Translations under genes and position numbers: made by a program
The notes under the pieces: generated by a model
Database searches by the model: none
What the model saw: only the letters and a program-made list of their open reading frames with translations
What the model was told of the DNA's origin: nothing
From: JAGAJR01 sp048463395
GTDB lineage: Bacteria; Pseudomonadota; Alphaproteobacteria; RF32; CAG-239
Assembly: GCA_048463395.1 (NCBI GenBank)
Contig: DBFWPL010000022.1
Coordinates: 1-64,000, forward strand
Reading direction: 5' to 3'
DNA: 64,000 nt
Shown: one piece after another, positions 8,109 through 17,466 of the stretch
Layout: each line of letters opens with the position of its first letter
Position numbering within the stretch: position 1 is the stretch's first letter

Positions 8109-10481
8109 ATGAAAAAAATCGTTTTAGCTTTTTTATTTTTATTGTTTCAATCAATGTCATTTCCCATACAGGCTCAAACGCCGATGGCAGAACCGCCGTC
8201 CTTAAATTTATCGCAGTTGAGCAAAAAGCTGGATGCCATGGCCGCCAAATTAAATTCCGGTACGGCAAAGAAAGGGCAGATTTCGGAAATTTTGCAAGAT
8301 TTAACACAAATGCAAAGTGATTTGTCTCAGGCCAGACAATATTATGTTGCGGAACAGGATTCTGCCTTAAAAAAACTCCACACCCTTGGCGATGCTCCCG
8401 AAAAACCAGGCACCGAACCAGTCGGCATTGCTTCTCAACGCAAAGAATTCACATCTTTGGCAGATAAAGCTAAAGTGCAGATGACGCAAATTGATTTACT
8501 GACCGCAAAAATTGATGATGTAAATAACCTGATTCTAAAAATCCGCAACAGACAACTGCTGAATAATATTCTGGTTAAGCAAAGCTCTATTTTTCATCCG
8601 CAGGAATTTGGAAAATCGCTGGCTGATTTTGCCGTATTTGTCTTTGAGTTGATTAAATCTCCGCTGATTTGGTATAAAAATCTGCCCCTTGACCGTCAGG
8701 TAGTTGTAAACAGTAATATCCTGCTGGTGGCGGTCAGTATGTTAGGGGCATTAATTCTGGCTTATTTGCTCAGACGTTATATCAAGCGGGAATTGGGGTA
8801 TCGTCAGTCTGTCGAATATCCTGACTATTCTCAGAAAGTTAGGGCCGGAATTTGGATGTTTGTAGCGAGAGGGGTTATTCCCGCCGCCATTATCGGAGCT
8901 TTTTTGCTTTGGCTTAAAAATACGCCGGTGGTTTATACGGATTCTTTCGGACTTTTGTTGGAAAAATCGGCAATATATCTGTTGTATTATTATCTGGCCA
9001 AAGCGGTTGTAAAGGTTGTTTTTATTCCTTACAGCAGCAAATGGCGGATTATTGAAGTAACGGACGAACGGGCACGTTCTGTCAGCTCAGCATTGATAAT
9101 TTCGGCGGCAGCAATTTGTATCGTGTCTTTTTTTCAGGATTTGGCGGATAAAATGAATTACAATACTTCCATTATCTATTCGCTTAAGATTATGGCTAAT
9201 GCCGTGAAAGCTTTCTGTATTATCTGGGTAACCAGACGGGCGTTGTATGACAGCAAAAGCCTTTCCGATGAAGAAATTTCCGAAGATACGCCTGTGGCAG
9301 ATTTAACAACCTCATCCAAAGTCAGCCTAGCGGTAGCTTTTGCCATGAGTATCGCGTTTGCTTTGTCTTTGTTCGGTTATATCCGTTTGTCGGAATATAT
9401 TATTGACCGCTTTATTGTCTCAGCCCTGGTTGTCGGAGTTTTTTACATTTCCAACAAGTTTATTTTCGGAATGTTTCATCAGTTGCTGTTGCTGCGTTTT
9501 TGGGTGCGGACGTTTCGCATTAACCGCAGAACGTTGGTAAAAACCGAATTCTGGTTCGGGCTTTTTTTGACGCCGATTATCTGGGTGGTTGCTTTCTTTG
9601 CTGTTTTGGCGGTCTGGGGAGTTTCCGTAGATTTGCTGTTGGTTAAAATTAAAAACTTTTTGGTGGGTTTTAATGTCGGCGGCGTTCATATCTCCATAAC
9701 CTCCATTTTATTGGGAATTGTCAGTTTCTTTATTATGCTTTCCTTGTTTAAAATGCTGAAAAACAGTTTTATCGGCGGAAGATTGAGCAATATAGAAATG
9801 AGCGACGGTGTTCGCAATTCCGTTGTTTCTTCCATTAACTTTCTGGGATTTATTATATCCGGATTATTGGCAATTGCGGTCATGGGCGGAAATCTCGGCA
9901 GCATTACGATTATTGCCGGTGCTTTGTCTTTCGGTGTCGGTCTTGGTTTGCAGAACATGGTCAGCAATCTGGCCGCGGGCATGACGATTTTGTGGGAACG
10001 TCCGATAAAAATCGGCGATTTGGTTAATATTAACGGACAAGAGGGGACTGTCAAACAAATCAATATGCGTTCCACCGAAATTGAAGCGGGAGACAAATCC
10101 ACCATAATTGTTCCAAACTCAGACATTCTCTCCAAAAGCCTAATAAATTATACCTATTCCGGCCGCATGGGGCGGATAAGCGTAAAAGTCGGCGTGGATT
10201 ATAACAGTAATATTCAATTAGTCAGAAGTACGTTATTGGAAATTGCCGCATCTAATATGGATGTGTTGGCTAATCCGGAACCGACTGTCGCTTTGGTTAA
10301 TTTTGGAGACAATAGCATTGATTTTCAGTTAAACTGTTTGACCGGAAATGTTCTTGTCCGCTCTGCGATAGCCGATGATATAAGAGAAAAAATCATTACG
10401 CGTTTCCGTGAACTCAAAATCAATATTCCTTATCCGCAAAGGACAGTTTATCTGGAACAGAATAAAGAAAGCGATACATAA
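8109..10481 (+). CDS. MscS-family mechanosensitive channel with coiled-coil periplasmic domain
   Basis: 790 residues from the ATG at 8109, which has an AGAAGGGG ribosome site and gives a signal peptide (MKKIVLAFLFLLF to IQA). An earlier in-frame ATG at 8055 lacks both. A periplasmic helical region (about 25-165, DUF3772-like) precedes some ten membrane segments. The MscS pore and beta domain lies at about 590-690 (GALSFGVGLGLQNMVSNLAAGMTILWERPIKIGDLV). The layout resembles large MscK/YbiO-type channels, which release solutes on osmotic downshock. Confidence 0.88.
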   Translation: MKKIVLAFLFLLFQSMSFPIQAQTPMAEPPSLNLSQLSKKLDAMAAKLNSGTAKKGQISEILQDLTQMQSDLSQARQYYVAEQDSALKKLHTLGDAPEKPGTEPVGIASQRKEFTSLADKAKVQMTQIDLLTAKIDDVNNLILKIRNRQLLNNILVKQSSIFHPQEFGKSLADFAVFVFELIKSPLIWYKNLPLDRQVVVNSNILLVAVSMLGALILAYLLRRYIKRELGYRQSVEYPDYSQKVRAGIWMFVARGVIPAAIIGAFLLWLKNTPVVYTDSFGLLLEKSAIYLLYYYLAKAVVKVVFIPYSSKWRIIEVTDERARSVSSALIISAAAICIVSFFQDLADKMNYNTSIIYSLKIMANAVKAFCIIWVTRRALYDSKSLSDEEISEDTPVADLTTSSKVSLAVAFAMSIAFALSLFGYIRLSEYIIDRFIVSALVVGVFYISNKFIFGMFHQLLLLRFWVRTFRINRRTLVKTEFWFGLFLTPIIWVVAFFAVLAVWGVSVDLLLVKIKNFLVGFNVGGVHISITSILLGIVSFFIMLSLFKMLKNSFIGGRLSNIEMSDGVRNSVVSSINFLGFIISGLLAIAVMGGNLGSITIIAGALSFGVGLGLQNMVSNLAAGMTILWERPIKIGDLVNINGQEGTVKQINMRSTEIEAGDKSTIIVPNSDILSKSLINYTYSGRMGRISVKVGVDYNSNIQLVRSTLLEIAASNMDVLANPEPTVALVNFGDNSIDFQLNCLTGNVLVRSAIADDIREKIITRFRELKINIPYPQRTVYLEQNKESDT

Positions 10482-10498
10482 TATATTATGTATCGCCC
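10471..10498. terminator. palindromic hairpin at the mscS stop codon
   Basis: GCGATACATAAT / ATTATGTATCGC spans the stop codon of the channel gene, between two convergent genes. The T-tail is short, so termination strength is uncertain. Confidence 0.45.
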
Positions 10499-10516
10499 TT
10501 TGAAAAATTTGAAAGA

Positions 10517-11086
10517 TTAAGCCCGTCCGGTTCGACAAGACAGATAATTAATGTCAAACCCGAGCGTGTCAACGGCTTTTTGCCATTTGTCCTCGTCTTT
10601 TGTCCGGAAAACCAGCTCCGGCGTCGGATTGGTAACCAGCCAGGAATTGTTGATGATTTCTTTTTCCAATTGCTGAGGAGCCCAACTGGCGTAACCGAGT
10701 GCAATGAGATTTTCACGCGGGCCGTTTCCAAAGGCAATATCCGTGATAATGTCTATTGAAGAAGAAATGGCAATGCTTTCGTCAATAACAATTGTGTCGG
10801 CTTTGATATAATCCGTGGAATGGAGAACAAAACCGCGGATTTTTTCCAAAGGTCCGCCTTGATACAAGTCTATCGGTTCAATGGGTTTCATGGTATTGAT
10901 TGGAAGTTGGGTAGCTAAATCCGCAAAGGAGAACTCTTTAATTTTTTTATTAACCACAAAACCCATTGCTCCGTCTTTGGTGTGTGTGCAGATATAAATC
11001 AGCGAATTGGAAAAACGCTCGTCATCCATGTTCGGCATGGCGGCAAGACATTTTCCCTTTAAATAATTTCCGTCGTTTATAATCAT
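10517..11086 (-). CDS. YqgE/AlgH family protein (UPF0301)
   Basis: 189 residues with the family N-terminal pattern (GKCLAAMPNMDDERFSNSLIYICTHTKDGAMGFVVNK) and the central LYQGGP motif. It is cytosolic with no signal peptide. Family members are widespread in proteobacteria; the biochemical role is not settled. It converges on the MscS gene and is divergent from dsbD. Confidence 0.92.
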   Translation of the reverse strand: MIINDGNYLKGKCLAAMPNMDDERFSNSLIYICTHTKDGAMGFVVNKKIKEFSFADLATQLPINTMKPIEPIDLYQGGPLEKIRGFVLHSTDYIKADTIVIDESIAISSSIDIITDIAFGNGPRENLIALGYASWAPQQLEKEIINNSWLVTNPTPELVFRTKDEDKWQKAVDTLGFDINYLSCRTGRA

Positions 11087-11185
11087 AACGCTTCATCCGA
11101 TTGTTATTATCATCAAACCAACACTTGTATTCTATCACATAATAAAGTATTTTAAAAACATATTTTTTAAAGTAGTGCCAAATAA

Positions 11186-13885
11186 ATGAAAAAAATTTTT
11201 TATCTTATATTTTTTGCTTGTTTTTTCCTGAATGGTGTAATCTGTTCTGCCGCGGAAGAAGGAAACATCGAATTGGATTTAACTGATGCTGATTTGCCGC
11301 AGGAAATCACGCTTCAGGATCAGATTAACACGGTTTTGGAAGTCGGAAACTTTTTTGAAAAAAATTATCCGGGAGATATGATTCTTGAAGATTTAACCGA
11401 TGATCTGGCAAAGTTTTTTCCGGAAGCAACAACTCAGCAACTGTATGACCGTTCGGAATGGGTTCGGGACGGGGTAAGGTTTTACCGTTTTGTCAAGGAT
11501 ATTTATGGTAAGGTCAAAGAAAAAATGCTGATGCCGGAAGAACCTCCTTTGGTTGTTGCCGAAGAAGATTATGATACCGGATACAACGAAGAATATATCG
11601 AAACTAAGCCGGACGAGGTGGCCGTTATCGAAGACTTCAAAAAAGTGCTGTCTTACGGGCCGGATTCAAGAGACTATAAAGCATTTAAAGAAAAATACAT
11701 TAAAGATTCCGAAAAAAATATGCCGGCTGACGCTTTTGAAAATTTCAGCCGTATGTTGAAAAAGCTGGAATGGAAAAAACTTCCTTTTTACGGACTGTTT
11801 TATGAGGATCCTTTCAGCGGACGCGATGGCATGGGCGAGTGGGTGAAACAGGATGAAAACTGGGTTCGACTGATTGCCGAAGACAGCAAAATCGGCGATA
11901 AGAAAACTGTTCGGGGAGCCGTCCATTTTCATATTCTCGACGGATATGCCGTATCCGCTTATCAAAAAGGCAATTTACCGGCCCCGACGTTTGACTTTTC
12001 CGGTTCCGAAAATTTGGAAAAAGCCTCAATCTTCCGTCCGTATCCGGAAAGAATTATTTCAGACAGCCCTGAAAATGATTTAATCGCCTATAGCGAAAAT
12101 TTTGCCATACCGGTCTTATTTGAGGTCAAAGATAACCAGTCAAATATGAAACTTTCTGCAGACGTTAAATTTACCTTGTGTAAGATAGAAACGGGAGAAT
12201 GCCGCGAAGTAAACGCCAAACCGGAGATGACGCTTCATCCGGGAATGGTCTTCCGTTCCGCCGTGCGTAATTTTGTTGCCCAGAGTTTTAACCTTCTGCC
12301 GCAAACCTCAGGCGACTTAAAATTAAAAGCGGCGGTTATCGACGAGGGTGATGAGAAGGAAGGACAGGTGTTGCGGCTTGTTTATACAAGATTGCACGAT
12401 ACGGCAAAAGTGGATGTGTTTGCAGATAGTGAAGAGCACTTGGAATTTCAGCGTCCGCGAATTGCCATTAATGACGACGAAATCACGGTTCGCCTGATTC
12501 CGAAAGAAAAGCAAAATGATCTGGTCGGAAAAGAGTTTGAAATAACGGTAAGTTATAATGAACATGATTCTTTCCGAGAAAAAGTAGTTGCGGAAAAAGC
12601 CTCTTGGTTTGATTTTATGCAAAACAAGCTTTCCTTGGGAATAGTTTTGATTGCCGTATTGGGCGGTTTTATTCTCAACTTTATGCCGTGTGTCTTTCCG
12701 GTTCTCTCCGTGAAACTGATTTCTTTGACCGGATTTGGAAAACGAACACAGGGAAAACTTCGGCGGGAATTTTTCCTGACGATTTTGGGAATATTTCTTT
12801 CTTTCTGGATTATTTCGGCGGTGTTGAGCCTGCTGAAGTATCTGGGATATTCCATCGGTTGGGGAATGCAGTTTCAAAATCCGTTTTTCTTGGTTTTGAT
12901 GATTTTTGTGGTAAGTTTATTCATTACCCAGCTTTGCGGGTTGATAGAATTTCGGACGCCGGACTGGGTTAATCATTTAGTGTCCAAAAACCGCGATAAA
13001 GACGGAATAATGCACTTTCTGACCGGAATACTGGTTGTTGTAATGGCAACCCCTTGCACGGCCCCGTACCTCGGAACGGCTGTCGGTTTTGCTTTGTCCG
13101 GATCCGTGGTTGATATTTTTGTGATTATGACCGCGGTGGCTTTAGGCTTATCAATTCCGTACCTGATGTTGCTGTTTGTGTCTGACATCTCGATTTATCT
13201 GCCTAAACCGGGAGCCTGGATGAACAAACTCTCCCGTTTTATGATATTAATGTTGATTCTGACGTTAATCTGGCTGATGAGCGTCTTATATGCCCAAACC
13301 GACGTTAAAGCGATTATTCATCTGAGCTTGTATCTTCTGGTGTTTCTTGTCATCATCGCTTTGAGAAGTTCAATGATAAGAAAAATGGAAATTTTGTCAG
13401 AGGACGGAGAAATAAAACGATTGGCATATCATATGATTAATGCTGTTGTTATTTTTGTATGCCTGGTGCTGGTCTTTTTCTCAATGTTGGATGTTAGTCG
13501 CCATTTTGACAGACACCGTAAAATTAATTTGGAAAACAAGCTTCAGTTTATTAATTATCAGGAAATTGCCGACTATGTAAAGGATGATAAGATTGTTGTT
13601 GTGGCAGTAGGAGCGGATTGGTGTCTGACCTGCATGTATAACGACGTGGCGGTCTTCTCGAATTTTCAGGTAAGACGTTTATTGCGAGAGGAGAACTTCG
13701 TGCTGATTGAAGTCGATTGGACAAATTATAATAAAGAAGTTCTTGATTTTATGGAAAAATTCGGAAGGAAAGGACTGCCGTTCTATGTCTTGTTCAGTAA
13801 GATGATACCGGATGGCATGGTTTTGCCTGAAGTCCTGACTGAACATGGTTTTATGAAAATCATTGAAGACATTAAAGGCCGCTGA
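11186..13885 (+). CDS. dsbD: DsbD/ScsB-type thiol:disulfide interchange protein
   Basis: An 899-residue inner-membrane electron carrier that passes thiol reducing power from the cytosol to periplasmic partners. It has a signal peptide, a long periplasmic N-terminal region (about 20-470) and eight membrane segments. The paired membrane cysteines are in MPCVFPV (about 500) and TPCTAPY (about 622). A C-terminal thioredoxin domain carries WCLTC (about 812). All expected redox cysteines are present in the membrane and C-terminal domains. The N-terminal part is much longer than in E. coli DsbD and has an unusual acidic segment, nearer the ScsB layout. Confidence 0.88.
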   Translation: MKKIFYLIFFACFFLNGVICSAAEEGNIELDLTDADLPQEITLQDQINTVLEVGNFFEKNYPGDMILEDLTDDLAKFFPEATTQQLYDRSEWVRDGVRFYRFVKDIYGKVKEKMLMPEEPPLVVAEEDYDTGYNEEYIETKPDEVAVIEDFKKVLSYGPDSRDYKAFKEKYIKDSEKNMPADAFENFSRMLKKLEWKKLPFYGLFYEDPFSGRDGMGEWVKQDENWVRLIAEDSKIGDKKTVRGAVHFHILDGYAVSAYQKGNLPAPTFDFSGSENLEKASIFRPYPERIISDSPENDLIAYSENFAIPVLFEVKDNQSNMKLSADVKFTLCKIETGECREVNAKPEMTLHPGMVFRSAVRNFVAQSFNLLPQTSGDLKLKAAVIDEGDEKEGQVLRLVYTRLHDTAKVDVFADSEEHLEFQRPRIAINDDEITVRLIPKEKQNDLVGKEFEITVSYNEHDSFREKVVAEKASWFDFMQNKLSLGIVLIAVLGGFILNFMPCVFPVLSVKLISLTGFGKRTQGKLRREFFLTILGIFLSFWIISAVLSLLKYLGYSIGWGMQFQNPFFLVLMIFVVSLFITQLCGLIEFRTPDWVNHLVSKNRDKDGIMHFLTGILVVVMATPCTAPYLGTAVGFALSGSVVDIFVIMTAVALGLSIPYLMLLFVSDISIYLPKPGAWMNKLSRFMILMLILTLIWLMSVLYAQTDVKAIIHLSLYLLVFLVIIALRSSMIRKMEILSEDGEIKRLAYHMINAVVIFVCLVLVFFSMLDVSRHFDRHRKINLENKLQFINYQEIADYVKDDKIVVVAVGADWCLTCMYNDVAVFSNFQVRRLLREENFVLIEVDWTNYNKEVLDFMEKFGRKGLPFYVLFSKMIPDGMVLPEVLTEHGFMKIIEDIKGR

Positions 13886-13899
13886 CCGCGGCCTTTTTT
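13874..13899. terminator. terminator overlapping the dsbD stop
   Basis: AAAGGCCGC / GCGGCCTTT with a TGAC loop that contains the dsbD stop codon. Symmetric, so it can also end the convergent ankyrin gene. Confidence 0.85.
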
Positions 13900-13902
13900 A
13901 AA

Positions 13903-14691
13903 TTATTTTCCGGAGAGCAAACGCTGTAAAGTTTCTTGCGAAAAACCTCCCCGTTTAACAGCATAATCATAAGCATTTTTTTCGTAAACGTCTTTTCTGC
14001 TTGTATCTATTCCGTTTTCAATCAGCAAATTGACAGTTTCTTCCGGATCGGTGGAATATTTAATGGCGTAAATAAGAGCATTTTCTCCTTGGTCGTTAAT
14101 TTGGTTGATTGCGGCTCCGTATTTAATCATGAGTTTTATAATCTGTTGATTGCTGTTGCTGGTGGAGGCATACATGAGCGGAGTAGTGCCGTCATCATTG
14201 GAAAGGTTGATTTCCGCTCCGGCTTTGAGTAAAGCTTCAACTATTTTCAGGTTTTTAAGGTTATTGTTTTTTATAATGTCAGCCAGATTAATATTTTCAA
14301 ATTCTTCCATATCTAACATTTGTCCGAGGCGATATTCAAAGTTGTTGGCTTGTCTGCAGGCAATCATCAGGCTGGTTAATCCGTCGGCATTGGCGGCATT
14401 GACATCGGCTCCGGCCTGAATAATCGCTTCCACGACTTCCGGATACTCGCTTTCTCCGACAGCCGACTGTAAGAGAGTGTTCCCTCTGATATCCCGAATA
14501 TTAACATCATTTCCGGCTTTAATGTATTTGATAATTTCTTCAGGGGAAGATGTAGCTATCTGTCGGATTTTGTCTTGAGAAATTTCTTGTTCGGAAGAGA
14601 GAGTATAAACTTTGTTTTCTTCCGCAGCCACAGAAACCGAATGTGCCAGTAAACATATACATACAAAAAGCGGATATAATATAATTTTCAT
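13903..14691 (-). CDS. exported ankyrin-repeat protein
   Basis: 262 residues with a signal peptide (cleavage near SVAA, about 23) and about five ankyrin repeats from residue 50 onward. The repeats show the usual GNTLLQSAV, DGLTSLMIACRQ, DGTTPLMYAS and GENALIYAI turns. Ankyrin repeats bind proteins, and the signal peptide places it in the periplasm or outside. No catalytic domain is fused. It is monocistronic with a GGAGG-like ribosome site. The partner is unknown. Confidence 0.85.
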   Translation of the reverse strand: MKIILYPLFVCICLLAHSVSVAAEENKVYTLSSEQEISQDKIRQIATSSPEEIIKYIKAGNDVNIRDIRGNTLLQSAVGESEYPEVVEAIIQAGADVNAANADGLTSLMIACRQANNFEYRLGQMLDMEEFENINLADIIKNNNLKNLKIVEALLKAGAEINLSNDDGTTPLMYASTSNSNQQIIKLMIKYGAAINQINDQGENALIYAIKYSTDPEETVNLLIENGIDTSRKDVYEKNAYDYAVKRGGFSQETLQRLLSGK

Positions 14692-14790
14692 TTTGCCTCC
14701 TTGAAGCTATTATATCACACTTACATCAACACCCCCTCACTCATTATGTCTCAAAACAACCCAAATGGCAAATAATTTTACTTCTTATTC

Positions 14791-14868
14791 TCATTTGAAA
14801 AATAGTTGACAGCTTGATGTTAAAATGTTATTTGTAAAATATAAACATTCAAACAATTAATCAAATGA
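14791..14868 (+). promoter_or_regulatory. promoter/operator region of the Zn/Cd export operon
   Basis: TTGACA at 14806-14811 and an extended -10-like TGTTATTTG near 14826-14834 lie upstream of the HMA gene. An 8-bp inverted repeat TCATTTGA (14791-14798) / TCAAATGA (14861-14868) brackets them. A regulator of the ArsR/SmtB type, encoded at the other end of the locus, is the natural candidate to bind here; this is inference. Confidence 0.4.
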
Positions 14869-14883
14869 TAAAAAGAGGGCGAT

Positions 14884-15102
14884 ATGAAAAAAACATTTAT
14901 ACTTGAAGATTTAGATTGTGCTAATTGTGCGGCAAAAATAGAAAATGCCGTTGCGGCATTGGAGGGCATTGTTTCTGTTACGGTTTCTTTTATGACACAG
15001 AAAATGACCGTGGAAGCTGCAGAAGAAAATTTTGAACGGCTGATTGATAAAATTGAAGCCGTTGTCAAAAAAGTCGATGCGGATGTAACTTTCAGAAAGT
15101 AG
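14884..15102 (+). CDS. stand-alone HMA heavy-metal-binding protein
   Basis: 72 residues that form a single HMA (ferredoxin-like) fold. Its metal motif is DLDCANCAAKIENAV, with Cys12 and Cys15. The ribosome site is GAGGGCG. It lies 6 bases before a P1B-ATPase whose own N-terminus lacks such a domain, so it probably acts as the detached metal-binding domain or a small chaperone handing Zn/Cd to the pump. In most ZntA/CadA proteins the domain is fused to the ATPase. Confidence 0.88.
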   Translation: MKKTFILEDLDCANCAAKIENAVAALEGIVSVTVSFMTQKMTVEAAEENFERLIDKIEAVVKKVDADVTFRK

Positions 15103-15108
15103 AATACA

Positions 15109-16953
15109 ATGAAACTGAAGAAACAACTGTATAAAATTATCATATCTTTGGCATTATATATTTTAGCCGTTATCAGCGGAGGCAATCAGTGGGTTTCTTT
15201 GGGATTATACGCTGCGGCTTACTTTCTGGTCGGAACGGAGATTATCCGCAAAGCGTTGCAAAATTTGTTCAAAGGCAATGCCCTGGATGAAAATTTTCTG
15301 ATGACGATTGCCACCTTCGGAGCGTTTGTTCTTAAACAATATTCTGAAGGTGTAGCCGTCATGTTGTTTTATCAGATCGGAGAACTTTTTCAGTCTTATG
15401 CCGTAAACAAATCCCGCCGTTCTGTTGCCGCGTTGATGAACATTCGTCCAGATTACGCTAATCTCAAAACTCTTGAGGGAATGAAAAAAGTCAGTCCGGA
15501 AGAGGTTCGTCCGGGAGAGATTATTGTCATCAAATCCGGAGAAAAAATACCTTTGGACGGCGTAGTCGTTTCCGGACATTCTTTAGTAGATACGTCGGCA
15601 GTAACCGGAGAAGCAATACCAAGAGAGGTTCTGGAAGGAAACGAGGTCGTCAGCGGCTGCATAAATCTCAGTGGAGTGCTTGAAGTAAAGGTATCTAAGG
15701 AATACGGAGCGTCAACCGTTGCCAAAATTTTGGATTTGGTGGAAAATGCCGGCAGTAAAAAAGCTGAAGTGGAAAAGTTCATCACCCGTTTTGCCTGTTA
15801 TTATACACCGGCGGTAGTATTATCCGCGGTTATAATTGCTGTTTTGCCGCCGTTTTTGATAACGGGAACTTCATTTGGAGATTGGTTTTACCGTTCTTTG
15901 ACATTTTTGGTTATTTCCTGTCCGTGTGCCTTGGTTATTTCCGTACCTTTGAGTTTTTTCGGCGGAATTGGAGCCGCTTCCCGCAACGGGATTCTTGTCA
16001 AAGGCGGAAATTATCTTCAAGCTTTGGCGGATACGGAAATTGTTGTTTTTGACAAGACGGGAACCCTGACTAAAGGCAGTTTCTCCGTCGTGGAGATAAA
16101 AGCGGAAAAGGTTTCTGAGGAGGAACTTTTACGACTGGCTGCCGGAGCCGGAATTTATTCTTCTCATCCGGTTTCTGTTTCAGTCAGGCAAATCGTCAAA
16201 AACCTCCCTGACGCCAAACAAGTGTCCGGTTTTGAGGAAATACCGGGAAAAGGAATTAAAGCTTATGTTTCGGGAAAAGAAGTGTATGTCGGTAATGCAA
16301 AATTAATGGAGAGCCTGAATATCGAATGGCAGGAAGCTTCGTTCGGCGGAACGGTTGTTTATGTGGCTGCGGATAAAATCTGCCTGGGTTGGATACGCAT
16401 TGATGACGAGATAAAAGAAGATGCGGCACAAACCGTTGCTGATTTGAAACACCTCGGGGTGAAACAGGTTGTTATGCTGACCGGAGATACTTGTTCGGCA
16501 GGGGAGAACGTGGCTCAAATAATAGGTGTGGACAAAGTCTGTGCGGAACTTTTGCCGGCTCAAAAAGTTGAAAAAGTAGAGGAGTTGCTGTCGCAAAAGT
16601 CTCCGAGCGGAAAACTGGTGTTTGCCGGAGACGGTATTAACGACGCACCGGTTTTGGCTCGTGCCGATATCGGAATTGCCATGGGCGGCGTGGGATCTGA
16701 TGCGGCGGTAGAGGCTGCGGATGTTATCATTATGACCGATGAACCGTCTTTAATCGGAACGGCGATCCGTATTTCTAAGAAGACCTTAAAAATCGTCAAA
16801 CAAAATATTGTTTTTGCTTTGGGTGTTAAATTTATTGTTTTGGGACTGGGTGTCGCCGGAATGGCAACCATGTGGGAAGCCGTGTTTGCGGATGTGGGTG
16901 TTTCCGTATTGGCGATTTTGAACGCTATGCGGACGTTGAGATATAAAAAATAA
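15109..16953 (+). CDS. P1B-type Zn/Cd/Pb-exporting ATPase
   Basis: 614-residue heavy-metal pump of the inner membrane. The SCPCALVIS metal motif is at about 269-277 and the phosphorylation site DKTGTLTKG at about 314. HPVS is in the nucleotide-binding domain and GDGINDAPVLARADIGIAMG is the hinge. The last two membrane segments carry Lys (GVKFIVLG) and Asp (FADVGVSVLAILN), the pair expected for Zn/Cd/Pb-type (P1B-2) pumps. No N-terminal HMA domain is present; that domain is the preceding gene. Length is short but complete for such a form. Confidence 0.93.
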   Translation: MKLKKQLYKIIISLALYILAVISGGNQWVSLGLYAAAYFLVGTEIIRKALQNLFKGNALDENFLMTIATFGAFVLKQYSEGVAVMLFYQIGELFQSYAVNKSRRSVAALMNIRPDYANLKTLEGMKKVSPEEVRPGEIIVIKSGEKIPLDGVVVSGHSLVDTSAVTGEAIPREVLEGNEVVSGCINLSGVLEVKVSKEYGASTVAKILDLVENAGSKKAEVEKFITRFACYYTPAVVLSAVIIAVLPPFLITGTSFGDWFYRSLTFLVISCPCALVISVPLSFFGGIGAASRNGILVKGGNYLQALADTEIVVFDKTGTLTKGSFSVVEIKAEKVSEEELLRLAAGAGIYSSHPVSVSVRQIVKNLPDAKQVSGFEEIPGKGIKAYVSGKEVYVGNAKLMESLNIEWQEASFGGTVVYVAADKICLGWIRIDDEIKEDAAQTVADLKHLGVKQVVMLTGDTCSAGENVAQIIGVDKVCAELLPAQKVEKVEELLSQKSPSGKLVFAGDGINDAPVLARADIGIAMGGVGSDAAVEAADVIIMTDEPSLIGTAIRISKKTLKIVKQNIVFALGVKFIVLGLGVAGMATMWEAVFADVGVSVLAILNAMRTLRYKK

Positions 16954-16955
16954 AC

Positions 16956-17345
16956 CTACCAAGGACAGTTCATTTCAAAAACATCGTCAATCATCTTGTG
17001 AATAAGCTGAGCGGTTTTATCATCGCTGAGTTTGTAATAAATCTCTTTTCCTGCCCGACGGTTGACCAGAAGTCCGACTTGCCGCAGGGTGCGAAGATGG
17101 TGCGAAACGGCGGAGGTGCTCATATCGACAGCCAGAGCGATGTTGTTAACGCATTGTTCGCTATGGGCAAGCAGCCATAAAATCCGCAGACGGGTAGGGT
17201 CGCACAATTGTTGAAAAATATCGGAAGCCTTAAAAAAATCATTTTCTCTCGGCATTTTTTCCAGAACTTTTTTCAAGTCCTGACCGTTATGTTCATGAAG
17301 TTCCTTATGGTGTAAATTTTCAGGCATATTCCGGTTTCTTTTCAT
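16956..17345 (-). CDS. ArsR/SmtB-family metal-responsive repressor
   Basis: 129 residues with a winged helix-turn-helix (LRILWLLAHSEQCVNNIALAVDMSTSAVSHHLRTLRQVGLLVNRR). It is convergent with the Zn/Cd pump, with stops 2 bases apart, so it likely regulates that operon. The helix-5 site of SmtB/CadC is only partly kept: an Asp and a distal Glu align, while His positions are Lys and Asp. Cys residues occur in SEQC and near the C-terminus (NCPW), and the N-terminus is His-rich, so the sensing site may differ from SmtB. Metal specificity is uncertain. Confidence 0.85.
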   Translation of the reverse strand: MKRNRNMPENLHHKELHEHNGQDLKKVLEKMPRENDFFKASDIFQQLCDPTRLRILWLLAHSEQCVNNIALAVDMSTSAVSHHLRTLRQVGLLVNRRAGKEIYYKLSDDKTAQLIHKMIDDVFEMNCPW

Positions 17346-17466
17346 CTGTCAGATTGAAATCTTACTACACAATAAGTATATGATAAAGCAGATTTTGTCA
17401 ATCTCCGGACATGAAATTATACTAAGGCAGTGGTTCGGAGATTCCTCATATTTCGGAGCCGTCATC

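Noticed and set aside
9358..9689. ORFs on both strands inside the MscS-family gene
   Set aside because: Out-of-frame shadows of the long real coding sequence, without ribosome sites.
16956..17345. Classical SmtB/CadC alpha-5 zinc sensor
   Set aside because: Only the first Asp and last Glu of the site align; the two His positions are Lys and Asp, so the site type is left open.
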